A DNA stretch of 64,000 nucleotides from Falsiroseomonas oleicola (GTDB lineage: Bacteria; Pseudomonadota; Alphaproteobacteria; Acetobacterales; Acetobacteraceae). The position numbers were made by a program, and so were the translations under genes. Location of the stretch: the NCBI RefSeq assembly GCF_019029495.1, contig NZ_JAERQM010000003.1, positions 429,098-493,097 of the forward strand, given 5' to 3'. Under the pieces are notes generated by a model that worked only from the letters and a program-made list of their open reading frames with translations, ran no database searches and was not told where the DNA came from. Shown piece after piece: positions 8,128 to 16,552 of this stretch; within the stretch, counting starts at the first letter, position 1, and every line of letters starts with the position of its first letter.

Positions 8128-9054
8128 ATGCGGATGCTGGTGCTGGGGGCCGGGGCGCTCGGTGGCTATTTCGGTGGGCGTGCGCTGGAACGCGGGCTGG
8201 ACGTCACCTTCCTGGTCCGGCCGGGCCGCGCGGCGGTGCTGGCGCAGGACGGGCTGCGGGTGCGCAGCACCCATGGCGACATCGACCGGCCCGTGACCAC
8301 GACCCAGCAGGCCGGGCCGGGCTTCGATGTCGTGCTGCTGTCCTGCAAGGCCTATGACCTGGACAGCGCCATCGCGGCCATCGCCCCGGCGGTGCAGGCC
8401 GGCGCGGCGGTGCTGCCGATCCTGAACGGCATGGCGCATCTGGACCGTCTGAACGCCGCCTTCGGCCCTGACCGCGTCTGGGGCGGGCTGGCGAAATGCG
8501 CGGCGACGCTGCGGCCGGATGGCGTGGTGCAGCATCTGGGCGATTGGCACTGGCTGACCTTCGGCGAGCAGGACGGCCGCATGGATGGCCGCGCCGCCGC
8601 CCTGGCCACCGCGCTGGGCGAGAGGCCGGGCCTGGTCGCCCAGGCGGTGCCCGACATCCAGCGGCGGATGTGGGAGAAGCTGGTGCATCTCGGCACCGTC
8701 GCTGCCGGCACCGTGCTGATGCGCGCCAGCGTCGGCGAGATTGTCCGCGCCGGCGGCGCCCCCTTCCTGCTGCAATTGCTGGAGGGCAATGCCGCCATCG
8801 CCGCCGCGAAGGGCCATGTGATGACCCCGGCCTTCATGGACGGCTACCGCGCCATGTTCGCCGACCCCGCCAGCGCCTACACCGCCTCCATGCTGCGGGA
8901 CCTGGAGGCCGGCGGGCGGACCGAGGCGGACCATATTTTCGGTTATCTCGCCGCCGAGGCACAGGTGGCCGGGCTGCCGGCGGCGCTGCTGGAACTGGCG
9001 CATCTGCATGCCCGCGCCCATGACCAGCGCCGCGATGCGGAGCGGCTGGCATGA
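8128..9054 (+). CDS. ketopantoate reductase family protein (PanE/ApbA)
   Basis: A 308-residue NADPH-dependent reductase. The N-terminal Rossmann motif GAGALGGYFGGRA is at residues 7-19, LSCKAYD and PILNGMAHLD (asparagine of the substrate site) follow near residues 73 and 95, and the catalytic lysine lies in RMWEKLVHL near residue 180. Canonical PanE reduces 2-dehydropantoate to pantoate for coenzyme A synthesis, but many paralogues act on other 2-oxo acids, so I give no symbol. The start codon follows the 162-bp inverted repeat. The stop overlaps the next ATG by four bases. Confidence 0.85.
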   Translation: MRMLVLGAGALGGYFGGRALERGLDVTFLVRPGRAAVLAQDGLRVRSTHGDIDRPVTTTQQAGPGFDVVLLSCKAYDLDSAIAAIAPAVQAGAAVLPILNGMAHLDRLNAAFGPDRVWGGLAKCAATLRPDGVVQHLGDWHWLTFGEQDGRMDGRAAALATALGERPGLVAQAVPDIQRRMWEKLVHLGTVAAGTVLMRASVGEIVRAGGAPFLLQLLEGNAAIAAAKGHVMTPAFMDGYRAMFADPASAYTASMLRDLEAGGRTEADHIFGYLAAEAQVAGLPAALLELAHLHARAHDQRRDAERLA

Positions 9055-9920
9055 GCGACCGCGTGCGCCTGACCTCCGAACAGTTGAGCATCGAGGTGAA
9101 GGCGGAGGGCGCGGAGCTCGCCAGCCTGAAAAATGCCGCGGGCCAGGAATACCTCTGGCAGGCCGGGCCGGAATGGAAGCGCCATTCCCCGGTGCTGTTC
9201 CCCATCGTCGGCAAGCTGCGCAACGACACGCTGCATGTCGGCGCCGAGTCCTTCCCCATGGGCCAGCACGGCTTCGCCCGCGACAGCCGCTTCGAACTGG
9301 TGGAGCAAAGCGCCAGCGCCTGCCGCTTCCTGCTGGCCGACAGCGCGGCGACCCGCGCCGTCTATCCCTTCCCCTTCCGGCTGGAGATCGGCTACGCGCT
9401 GCACGGCGCCTCGGTCACCGTCAGCTACACGGTGCATAATCCGGGGGAGGGCACGCTGCCCTTCTCCCTCGGCGCGCATCCGGCCTTCCGCTGGCCGCTG
9501 CCGGGCGCGGGCAGCAAGCCGGCGCATCGCATCGAGTTCGAGCAGACGGAAGCCGGCCCGGTCTGGCGGCTGGATGGGGAAGGGCTGATCGACGCCACGC
9601 CGCAGCCGCTGCCCGTGCATGGCCGCAACCTCGGCCTGCGGGAGGATCTGTTCCGCCCCTCCGCCATGATCCTGCTGAACCTGGCCAGCCGCCGCCTGCG
9701 CTACGCCGCCGCCGGCGCCACCGGGCTGGAGATCACCTGGCAGGGTTTTGGCCATCTCGGGCTGTGGATGCTGCCGGGGGCGGAGTTCCTGTGCATCGAG
9801 CCCTGGGCCGGCTTCGCCGATCCGGCGCAGTTCCATGGCGATCTCTGGACCAAGCCGGGGATCGAGATGCTGGGGGCAGGCGAGAGCCGGCATTTCATGT
9901 GGCGGGTCGGCCTGGCCTGA
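9051..9920 (+). CDS. aldose 1-epimerase family protein
   Basis: A 289-residue galactose mutarotase-like protein of the LacX/YihR-type subgroup. Active-site histidines fit HGFAR near residue 73 and GAHPAFRWP near residue 138; the catalytic glutamate fits CIEPWAGF near residue 247. It should interconvert the anomers of an aldose or a sugar phosphate in the cytoplasm, since no signal peptide is present. It is translationally coupled to the ketopantoate reductase-like gene by an ATGA overlap, a pairing whose metabolic meaning is unclear. Confidence 0.85.
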   Translation: MSDRVRLTSEQLSIEVKAEGAELASLKNAAGQEYLWQAGPEWKRHSPVLFPIVGKLRNDTLHVGAESFPMGQHGFARDSRFELVEQSASACRFLLADSAATRAVYPFPFRLEIGYALHGASVTVSYTVHNPGEGTLPFSLGAHPAFRWPLPGAGSKPAHRIEFEQTEAGPVWRLDGEGLIDATPQPLPVHGRNLGLREDLFRPSAMILLNLASRRLRYAAAGATGLEITWQGFGHLGLWMLPGAEFLCIEPWAGFADPAQFHGDLWTKPGIEMLGAGESRHFMWRVGLA

Positions 9921-9996
9921 GGCCCCCCCCGGCTTTGCGGCGCCATGACAGGGGGGTATGGTCCGGCGCATCGCGTGCTCGAAGGATCCACTCCGC

Positions 9997-10680
9997 ATGG
10001 CCGATTACGTCATTCCGCCGCCCGCCCAGGCCTCCATCCCCGTCAAGGGCGGTGGGTCCTTCCCGGTCCGCCGCATCTTCTGCGTCGGCCGCAACTACGC
10101 CGAGCATGCCATCGAGATGGGCAGCGACCCGACGCGGGAGCCGCCCTTCTACTTCACCAAGCCGGCCGATGCCGTCGTCGTCAACGACGCCGATATGCCC
10201 TATCCGCCCGCCAGCAAGTCGCTGCACCATGAGATGGAGCTGGTGGTCGCCATCGGCACCGGCGGCGCCGATATCAGCCAGGCTGATGCCCTCAAGCATG
10301 TCTGGGGCTATTGCTGCGGCCTGGACATGACGCGCCGCGACCTGCAGAACGAGGCCAAGAAGACCGGCCGCCCCTGGGACATGGGCAAGGGTTTCGACAA
10401 GTCCGCCCCGATGGGCCTGCTGGTGCCGGCCGGCGATTTCGACCCCTCCAAGGGCAAGATCGAGCTGAAGGTGAACGGCAAGGTCACGCAGACCTCCGAC
10501 CTGTCCAAGCTGATCTGGTCGGTGCCGGAAGTCATCGCCAACCTCTCCGGCCTGGTGCGGCTGGAACCGGGCGACCTCATCATGACCGGCACGCCGGAAG
10601 GCGTCGCTGCCGTGGTCAAGGGCGACCTGCTGGAAGGCATGGTCGAGGGCGTCGGCACGGTCACCGTCAAGATCGTTTGA
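9997..10680 (+). CDS. fumarylacetoacetate hydrolase family protein
   Basis: A 227-residue single-domain FAH-family protein. [11 protein letters not shown] near residue 28, [11 protein letters not shown] near residue 78 (metal-binding acidic residues), [14 protein letters not shown] and [13 protein letters not shown] near residue 195 are the family's blocks. Members act as acylpyruvate hydrolases, oxaloacetate decarboxylases or isomerases in aromatic breakdown; the sequence alone does not separate these. The start is ATG 9997, preceded by GAAGGA; an upstream start at 9958 lacks family sequence. A strong hairpin follows the stop. Confidence 0.88.
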   Translation: MADYVIPPPAQASIPVKGGGSFPVRRIFCVGRNYAEHAIEMGSDPTREPPFYFTKPADAVVVNDADMPYPPASKSLHHEMELVVAIGTGGADISQADALKHVWGYCCGLDMTRRDLQNEAKKTGRPWDMGKGFDKSAPMGLLVPAGDFDPSKGKIELKVNGKVTQTSDLSKLIWSVPEVIANLSGLVRLEPGDLIMTGTPEGVAAVVKGDLLEGMVEGVGTVTVKIV

Positions 10681-10687
10681 TGTGAGA

Positions 10688-10721
10688 AAGCCCTCTCCCC
10701 CCGTCGGGGGGGAGAGGGCTT
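10688..10721. terminator. 15-bp perfect hairpin between the FAH and xth genes
   Basis: AAGCCCTCTCCCCCC at 10688-10702 pairs perfectly with GGGGGGAGAGGGCTT at 10707-10721 around a four-base loop. No T-tract follows, and the next ATG is only 15 bases on. It may attenuate or stop transcription, shield the next ribosome site, or be a copy of a dispersed short palindrome. Confidence 0.5.
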
Positions 10722-10735
10722 CCAGGCCGGGCCAC

Positions 10736-11554
10736 ATGACCCTCCGCATCGTCACCTGGAACATCAATTCCATCCGGCTGCGCCTGCCGCTGCTGGCCGA
10801 TCTCGTCGCCGCGCTGGCGCCGGACGTGATCTGCCTTCAGGAAACCAAGTGCCCCGACGAATTCTTCCCGCATGAGGGCGTGGCCGCGCTCGGCTTCGAA
10901 CATCGCGCGGTGCGCGGCATGAAGGGCTACAACGGCGTCGCCATTCTTTCGAAACTGCCCTTCATGCGGCGGGACGGCGTGGACCCCGACTGGTGCGCCA
11001 AGGGCGACTGCCGGCATATCGCGGTGGAACTGGACGCCCCTGGCGGCCCGGTGGAACTGCACGATTTCTATATCCCGGCCGGCGGCGACATCCCCGACCG
11101 CGACCTCAATGTGAAATTCGCCCATAAGCTGGACTTCGTCGCGGAGGCCACGGCCTGGTCCGCATCCCGCGCGGCCGCCGGCGGCTTCAAGCGGGCGGTG
11201 CTGGTCGGCGACCTGAACATCGCGCCGCTGGAACACGATGTCTGGTCGCACAAGCAGCTTCTGAAAATCGTCTCCCACACCCCGCTCGAGACCACCGCGC
11301 TGACTGCCATGATGAAGGCGGGCGCCTGGCACGATGCGCTGCGCCACTTCGTGCCGGCGGACCAGAAGCTGTACACGTGGTGGTCCTATCGCGCCGCGGA
11401 TTGGCGCGCGGCGGATCGCGGGCGGCGGCTGGACCATGTCTGGGTTTCTCCGGATCTCGCCGGGGGACTGCGCGGCATGACCGTGCTGAAGGATGCGCGC
11501 GGCTGGGCCGGGCCTTCGGACCATGTGCCGGTGCTGGTGGAGTTGGCGACCTAG
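10736..11554 (+). CDS. xth: exodeoxyribonuclease III
   Basis: A 272-residue AP endonuclease/3'-5' exonuclease of the XthA class, about the usual length. All active-site blocks are visible: NINSIRLR (residue 9), QETKCPDE (about 35), DFYIPAGG (about 107), VGDLNIAPLEHDVW (about 155), RLDHVWVS and the terminal GPSDHVPV. It repairs abasic and oxidatively damaged 3' ends. ATG 10736 was chosen because the upstream extension runs through the preceding hairpin. It precedes the shikimate dehydrogenase-like gene by 10 bases. Confidence 0.92.
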   Translation: MTLRIVTWNINSIRLRLPLLADLVAALAPDVICLQETKCPDEFFPHEGVAALGFEHRAVRGMKGYNGVAILSKLPFMRRDGVDPDWCAKGDCRHIAVELDAPGGPVELHDFYIPAGGDIPDRDLNVKFAHKLDFVAEATAWSASRAAAGGFKRAVLVGDLNIAPLEHDVWSHKQLLKIVSHTPLETTALTAMMKAGAWHDALRHFVPADQKLYTWWSYRAADWRAADRGRRLDHVWVSPDLAGGLRGMTVLKDARGWAGPSDHVPVLVELAT

Positions 11555-11564
11555 GGAACGACCG

Positions 11565-12359
11565 ATGCTGGAAAACCTCAGCGGTGCCACGCGCGTTTTC
11601 GTCATCATCGGCGACCCGATCGCGCAGGTGCAGTCGCCCGGCGCCATCACCCGGGATTTCGTGGCGCGCGGCCAGGATGCGGTGCTGGTGCCGGCGCATG
11701 TGACGGCGGCGGAGGTCGACGACTACATCCGTGGCGCGTCGAAGGCCCGCAACCTCCACGGCATCGTGGCGACGGTGCCGCATAAATTCGCCGCCTTCCG
11801 GCACTGCGCCACCACGACGGAGCGCGCGGGCTTTCTGGAGTCCGTCAATGTCCTGCGGCGCGACGCGCAGGGGCGCTGGCATGGCGACATGACCGATGGC
11901 GCGGCCTTCGTCGCCGGCCTCCGCGCTGCCGGCTGCGAGCCGAGCGGTCAGCGCGTGCTGCTGGTGGGCGCGGGCGGGGCCGGCACGGCGATCGCGCTGG
12001 CGCTGCTGGAGGCCGGGGTGGCGGAACTCGCGATCCACGACCAGGACATGGCGCGGCGCGACCGGCTGCTGGCGCGCCTGGCCGGGCGCCATCCGGCCCG
12101 GCTCGCCACCGGCAGCGACGATCCCTCGGGCTTCGACATCATCGCCCAGGCCACGCCCGCCGGGATGCAGCCGGGCGACGCCCTGCCGCTGCAGGCCGAC
12201 CGCCTGACGCCGGCGATGTTCGTGGGCGATGTCATCACCAGCCCCGAAATCACGCCGCTGCTGCGCGCCGCTCGCGCCCTGGGCTGTGGCACGCAGACCG
12301 GCATCGGCATGTATGCCGCCGGCCGCGCCATGATCGTCGATTTTCTTCTGGGCGCCTGA
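11565..12359 (+). CDS. shikimate dehydrogenase-like protein, divergent active site
   Basis: A 264-residue protein with the AroE fold. The catalytic lysine of the family is present (VPHK near residue 68), the catalytic Asp lies in GDMTDG near residue 108, and the nucleotide-binding loop is GAGGAGTA near residue 130. Two substrate signatures differ: the HSxSP serine motif reads IAQVQSP, losing one shikimate-binding serine, and the usual NTD reads MTD. It therefore may not be the housekeeping AroE and could act on quinate or another polyol acid. AGGGAACG precedes the ATG. It ends six bases before the convergent HdeD-like gene. Confidence 0.8.
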   Translation: MLENLSGATRVFVIIGDPIAQVQSPGAITRDFVARGQDAVLVPAHVTAAEVDDYIRGASKARNLHGIVATVPHKFAAFRHCATTTERAGFLESVNVLRRDAQGRWHGDMTDGAAFVAGLRAAGCEPSGQRVLLVGAGGAGTAIALALLEAGVAELAIHDQDMARRDRLLARLAGRHPARLATGSDDPSGFDIIAQATPAGMQPGDALPLQADRLTPAMFVGDVITSPEITPLLRAARALGCGTQTGIGMYAAGRAMIVDFLLGA

Positions 12360-12365
12360 GTCGCC

Positions 12366-12953
12366 TCACCCCGCCACATCCGCCGCATGCGGGTCGTTCG
12401 CCACCCGCCGCAGCCGCCAGCCCAGCGCCAGGAACAGCCCGCCGGCGATGATCGCCTGCAGGGCCACCAGCCAGATCAGCGCCAGCAGCCCCGGCCCGGG
12501 CGAGACGATCATCCAGGCGCCGACCAGCACGGCGAGCGCACCCAGCGCGCCCAGCAGCACGCTGCCGCTGCGGAAGGCCAGCACCAGCCGGATCACGCCC
12601 ACCACGATCGACCAGGCGCCCACCATCACCACCAGGAACACGGCCGAGACCGCCGGCAGCAGCAGTAGCGCCACCGCCGCGGCGAGCGAGGCGACGCCAT
12701 CGATCCACAGCCAGGTCTTCGACTGTTCCGGCCCGCCACCACCCCGCACCGCCTGGCTGATGGAGGATATGCCGTCGATCGCCAGGAAGGCCGCCAGGAA
12801 GCCGAGGATGAAGGCCAGCCCGATGCCCGGCATCAGCAGCGCCACCAGCCCGAACAGGATGCCCGCCACACCCCGCAGCAGGAACAGCCACCAGCCCTTG
12901 GCCAGCATCCGCACCACCGCGAAACGCCCCATCGCCTGCATATCCGACATCAT
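12366..12953 (-). CDS. HdeD-like acid-resistance membrane protein (DUF308)
   Basis: A 195-residue inner-membrane protein with about six hydrophobic helices in three pairs, matching the HdeD/DUF308 repeat layout: GWWLFLLRGVAGILFGLVAL, FAFLAIDGI-like segments and GALGALAVLVGAWMIVSPGP. HdeD proteins are linked to acid or general stress resistance, but the molecular activity is not known. The gene lies 27 bases downstream of the Lrp-type regulator on the same strand and may be co-transcribed with it. Confidence 0.85.
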   Translation of the reverse strand: MMSDMQAMGRFAVVRMLAKGWWLFLLRGVAGILFGLVALLMPGIGLAFILGFLAAFLAIDGISSISQAVRGGGGPEQSKTWLWIDGVASLAAAVALLLLPAVSAVFLVVMVGAWSIVVGVIRLVLAFRSGSVLLGALGALAVLVGAWMIVSPGPGLLALIWLVALQAIIAGGLFLALGWRLRRVANDPHAADVAG

Positions 12954-12980
12954 CCGACTCCGAGTCCCATCGCCCCCATC

Positions 12981-13445
12981 TCACACCGGCAGCGGCGCCT
13001 CGGCGATCACTTCCTCGATGACGGCGTAGGTGTGGCTGGATTTGACGCCGGGCAGGCTGAGCAGCACATCGCCCAGGAAGCGGCGATAGGCCGCCATGTC
13101 CCCGACCCGCGCCTTCACCAGATAGTCGAAGCCGCCGGCCACCATGTGGCATTCCAGCACCTCCGGCACGCGCTTTACCGCCGTGGCGAAGCGGTCGAAG
13201 GCATCGGGGGTCGTGTGGTCCAGGCTGATCTCGACGAAGACCAGCAGGCCCAGCCCGATCCGCGCCGCATCCAGCCGCGCCCCCCAGCCGGTGATGACGC
13301 CCTGCGCCTGCAGCCGCCGCAGCCGTTCGGAGGCGGCGGAGGGCGACAGGCCGATGCGCGCCGCGAGTTCCGCCACCGTCGCCCGGCCTTCCCGTTGCAG
13401 CAGCGCCAGCAGGCGGCGGTCGATCCTGTCGATATCCTGGTCCAT
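12981..13445 (-). CDS. Lrp/AsnC-family regulator, probable putA activator (PutR-like)
   Basis: A 154-residue Lrp-type protein. The N-terminal helix-turn-helix spans DRRLLALLQREGRATVAELA and GLSPSAASERLRRL (residues about 10-50); the C-terminal RAM ligand-binding domain includes VLECHMVAGGFDYLVKARV and LPGVKSSHTYAVIEEV. It is divergent from putA, separated by 82 bases, and this putA lacks its own DNA-binding domain. In related alphaproteobacteria such a divergent Lrp protein activates putA when proline is present, so the same role is inferred. Start ATG 13445 begins MDQDIDRIDRRLL, the usual family N-terminus. Confidence 0.9.
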   Translation of the reverse strand: MDQDIDRIDRRLLALLQREGRATVAELAARIGLSPSAASERLRRLQAQGVITGWGARLDAARIGLGLLVFVEISLDHTTPDAFDRFATAVKRVPEVLECHMVAGGFDYLVKARVGDMAAYRRFLGDVLLSLPGVKSSHTYAVIEEVIAEAPLPV

Positions 13446-13455
13446 GGTCGGTTCC

Positions 13456-13491
13456 GCCGTTGATCCGACGGCTGATACGGCAAAAATACCG
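13456..13491. promoter_or_regulatory. possible Lrp-type operator between the regulator and putA
   Basis: The 82-base divergent gap holds GCCGT-N7-ACGGC (13456-13472) followed by CGGCAAAAATACCG (13478-13491), the only AT-rich patch nearby. Lrp-family sites are typically short, imperfect and AT-rich in the middle. Weak evidence; position between the divergent genes is the main support. Confidence 0.3.
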
Positions 13492-13527
13492 CTCCATCCA
13501 CGGCCAAGCCCCCGGCATGCTGCGCGC

Positions 13528-16482
13528 ATGTTCGAAGCCCCCTACGCCCCCTCCGAGGAAGCCGCGCGCGCCGCGCTGCTGGCCGCCGCCCCCGCTCCGC
13601 AACCCTCCGCCGCGCCCTTGGCGCTGGACCTCGCCCAGGCGGCGCGGGAGGGCGGCGGCCCCCTGGCCGTCGAGGAAATCCTGCGCGGCTGGCCGCTTTC
13701 GACGCGCGAAGGCCTGGCGCTGATGGCGCTGGCGGAGGCGCTGCTGCGCGTGCCGGACGATGCGACGGCGGATGCGCTGATCGCGGAAAAACTGGCGGAG
13801 GGCGATTGGCGCCACCACGCCGAAGGTTTCGCCAGCGCCGCCTCCGGCTGGGCGCTGGCCATGGGGGCGCGGCTGGTCGGTCGGGGGGAGACGCCAGGTG
13901 GCGTGCTGGCGCCCATGGTCAAGCGGCTCGGCGTGCCGACGGTGCGCAATGCGGCGCGGCAGGCTGTGCGGCTGATGGGCGGGCAGTTCGTGCTCGGCGA
14001 GACCATCCAGGCGGCGCTGGCCCGCGCCGCCAAGGCCCCACCGAACATCCGTCACTCCTACGACATGCTGGGGGAGGGTGCGCGCACGGCGGCGGATGCC
14101 CGCAAATACCTCGGCGCCTATCACGCCGCCTGCGAGGCCATCGGCCGCGCCGCCCAGGGCAGCCTGCCGGCCCGGCCCGGCCTGTCCGTGAAGCTGTCCG
14201 CCATTCATCCGCGCTATGAGGCGGTGTCCCGCGACCGGGTGATGGCGGAGCTGCTGCCCGCCCTGATCGGCCTGGCCCAGGCGGCGCGCGCCCATGACCT
14301 GAACCTGACCCTGGATGCGGAGGAGGCGGATCGGCTGGAGCTGTCGCTGGAGCTGTTCGACCGGCTGCTGACGGAGCCGAGCCTGTCGGGCTGGGAAGGG
14401 CTCGGACTGGCGGTCCAGGCCTATCAGAAACGCGCCGGGGCGGTGGTGTCCTGGCTGGCGGACCGGTCCGCGGCGACCGGGCGGCGGCTGATGGTGCGGC
14501 TGGTGAAGGGCGCCTATTGGGATGCGGAGATCAAGCGCACGCAGGAACGCGGACTGGACGATTTCCCGGTCTGGACCCGCAAGGCGGCGACCGACTTGGC
14601 CTGGCTGACCCATGCCGCCGCGCTTCTGGATGTGGCCAAGCAGGGCCGCATTTTTCCGCAGTTGGCCACCCATAATGCGGCGAGCATCGCGGAGGCGCTG
14701 GCGCTGGCGGAGGCCAAGGGCGTGAACCCGGAAAAATTCGAATTCCAGCGGCTGCATGGCATGGGCGGTGCGCTGTACGGAAAACTCGCGGAGAAGCGGC
14801 CGGATGTGGCGCTGCGCATCTATGCGCCGGTCGGCGTGCATGAGGATCTGCTGGCCTATCTGGTGCGGCGCCTGCTGGAGAATGGCGCGAATGGCGGCTT
14901 TGTCGCCGCCGTGGCGGACGAGTCTGTGTCGTTCGAGCGGCTGCTGCGGCATCCTTCCGTGGCCTTGGCCGAAGGGCCGCCGCGCCATCCGCGGGTGAAA
15001 CGCCCGGCGGCCCTGTTCGGGGATCGGCCGAACAGCCGCGGCGTGGAATTCGGCGACCGCCGCGCGCTTGCCGCGCTGATCGCCGCGCGCGATGCGGCGC
15101 CAAGCTTGCCGCAGGTGCCGGCGCAGGACCCAGCCGCCGCCGTGGCGCGCGCCCAGGCCGCATTCCCCGCCTGGAACGCGATGCCCGTCGCGCAACGCGC
15201 GGCGGTTCTGCGCAAGGCAGCAGACGGCCTGGAGGCGAATTCCGGAAAATTCATCGCGGCGATTCAGGAGGAAGGGTTTCGCACGCTCGACGACGCCCTG
15301 TCCGAGCTGCGGGAGGCCGTCGATTTCTGCCGCTACTACGCGGATGCGGCGGAACGCCTCGGCACGCCCACGGCGCTGCCCGGCCCGGTGGGGGAGAGCA
15401 ATCTGCTGAGCCTGTCCGGGCGCGGTGTGTTCCTGTGCATCTCGCCCTGGAATTTCCCGCTGGCGATCTTCCTCGGCCAGGTCACGGCGGCGCTGGTCGC
15501 CGGCAATGCGGTGGTGGCCAAGCCGGCGCCGCAGACGCCGCGCATCGCCGGCCTCGCCGCGCAGGCGCTGCGGGCGGCCGGGCTGCCGGACGGCGTGCTG
15601 GAACTGGTGCCGGGTGGGCCGGAGGTGGGCGCGGCGCTGGTGGCGCATCCCGCCATTGCCGGCATCGCCTTCACCGGCAGCACCGCGACGGCGCGCGGCA
15701 TCAACCGGGTGCTGGCCGCGAAGGAGGGGCCGATCATCCCCTTCATCGCGGAAACCGGCGGGCTGAACGCCATGGTGGTGGATGCGACGGCCTTGCCGGA
15801 ACAGGTCACCGACGATGTGCTGACCAGCGCCTTTCGCTCCGCCGGCCAGCGCTGCTCCGCGCTGCGGTTGTTGTGTGTGCAGGCGGAAGCGGCGGATGGG
15901 ATGCTGGCGATGATCGCGGGCGCGGCGCGCGAATTGAAGCTGGGCGATCCGCGCGATCCGGCGACGCATGTCGGGCCGCTGATCGACGCGGCGGCCAAGG
16001 CGCGCATCGCGGAATGGCTGGCGAATCTGCCGCCCGGCGCGCGCGAGACGTTCCGGCATCCGGCGGAGGAGACCGGGAATTTCCTCGCGCCCCGCATCGT
16101 CGAATTGCGGCGGGTGGAGGATCTGACCCAGGAGGTCTTCGGCCCCGTGCTGCATGTGGTGCGCTGGCGGGGGGCGGAGGAAGCGGCGCTGCTGCGCGCG
16201 CTTGCCGGCACCGGCTATGGCCTGACGCTCGGCGTGCAGAGCCGGCGCGCGGGGTTCGCGGCGCGGGTGGCAGCGGCGGTGCCGGCGGGCAATGTCTATG
16301 TGAACCGCAACATGGTCGGCGCCGTGGTCGGCAGCCAGCCCTTTGGCGGCCAGGGCCTGTCCGGCACCGGCCCCAAGGCGGGCGGGCCGCATTACCTGCC
16401 GCGCTTCATGCAGGAGAGGGTGGTGACGGTGAACACCGCCGCCGCTGGCGGCGACGCGGCGCTGCTGGCGGAGGGTGAATAG
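13528..16482 (+). CDS. putA: bifunctional proline dehydrogenase / glutamate-semialdehyde dehydrogenase
   Basis: A 984-residue PutA of the short bifunctional type: it lacks the N-terminal ribbon-helix-helix repressor domain of the 1320-residue E. coli protein. The FAD-dependent PRODH barrel (about residues 150-450) shows RLVKGAYWDAEIK, EFQRLHGMGGALYG and the substrate arginine pair in RRLLEN. The aldehyde dehydrogenase domain (about 490-960) has ISPWNFP, catalytic Glu742 (ETGG) and nucleophile Cys776 (GQRCSALR), 34 residues apart as usual. It oxidises proline to glutamate with intramolecular channelling. ATG 13528 lies 82 bases from the divergent regulator gene. Confidence 0.96.
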   Translation: MFEAPYAPSEEAARAALLAAAPAPQPSAAPLALDLAQAAREGGGPLAVEEILRGWPLSTREGLALMALAEALLRVPDDATADALIAEKLAEGDWRHHAEGFASAASGWALAMGARLVGRGETPGGVLAPMVKRLGVPTVRNAARQAVRLMGGQFVLGETIQAALARAAKAPPNIRHSYDMLGEGARTAADARKYLGAYHAACEAIGRAAQGSLPARPGLSVKLSAIHPRYEAVSRDRVMAELLPALIGLAQAARAHDLNLTLDAEEADRLELSLELFDRLLTEPSLSGWEGLGLAVQAYQKRAGAVVSWLADRSAATGRRLMVRLVKGAYWDAEIKRTQERGLDDFPVWTRKAATDLAWLTHAAALLDVAKQGRIFPQLATHNAASIAEALALAEAKGVNPEKFEFQRLHGMGGALYGKLAEKRPDVALRIYAPVGVHEDLLAYLVRRLLENGANGGFVAAVADESVSFERLLRHPSVALAEGPPRHPRVKRPAALFGDRPNSRGVEFGDRRALAALIAARDAAPSLPQVPAQDPAAAVARAQAAFPAWNAMPVAQRAAVLRKAADGLEANSGKFIAAIQEEGFRTLDDALSELREAVDFCRYYADAAERLGTPTALPGPVGESNLLSLSGRGVFLCISPWNFPLAIFLGQVTAALVAGNAVVAKPAPQTPRIAGLAAQALRAAGLPDGVLELVPGGPEVGAALVAHPAIAGIAFTGSTATARGINRVLAAKEGPIIPFIAETGGLNAMVVDATALPEQVTDDVLTSAFRSAGQRCSALRLLCVQAEAADGMLAMIAGAARELKLGDPRDPATHVGPLIDAAAKARIAEWLANLPPGARETFRHPAEETGNFLAPRIVELRRVEDLTQEVFGPVLHVVRWRGAEEAALLRALAGTGYGLTLGVQSRRAGFAARVAAAVPAGNVYVNRNMVGAVVGSQPFGGQGLSGTGPKAGGPHYLPRFMQERVVTVNTAAAGGDAALLAEGE

Positions 16483-16552
16483 CGCCGCTGTAAGGCAATT
16501 CAATGGCGCTTCAGGACAAGTGTTCATTGGCCCGCCTGCCACGCTGCCGGGC

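Noticed and set aside
16475-16552. Upstream GTG start for soxB overlapping the putA stop
   Set aside because: The added 26 residues are not part of the SoxB N-terminus, which begins at ATG 16553 with MRYSALALLRHAL.
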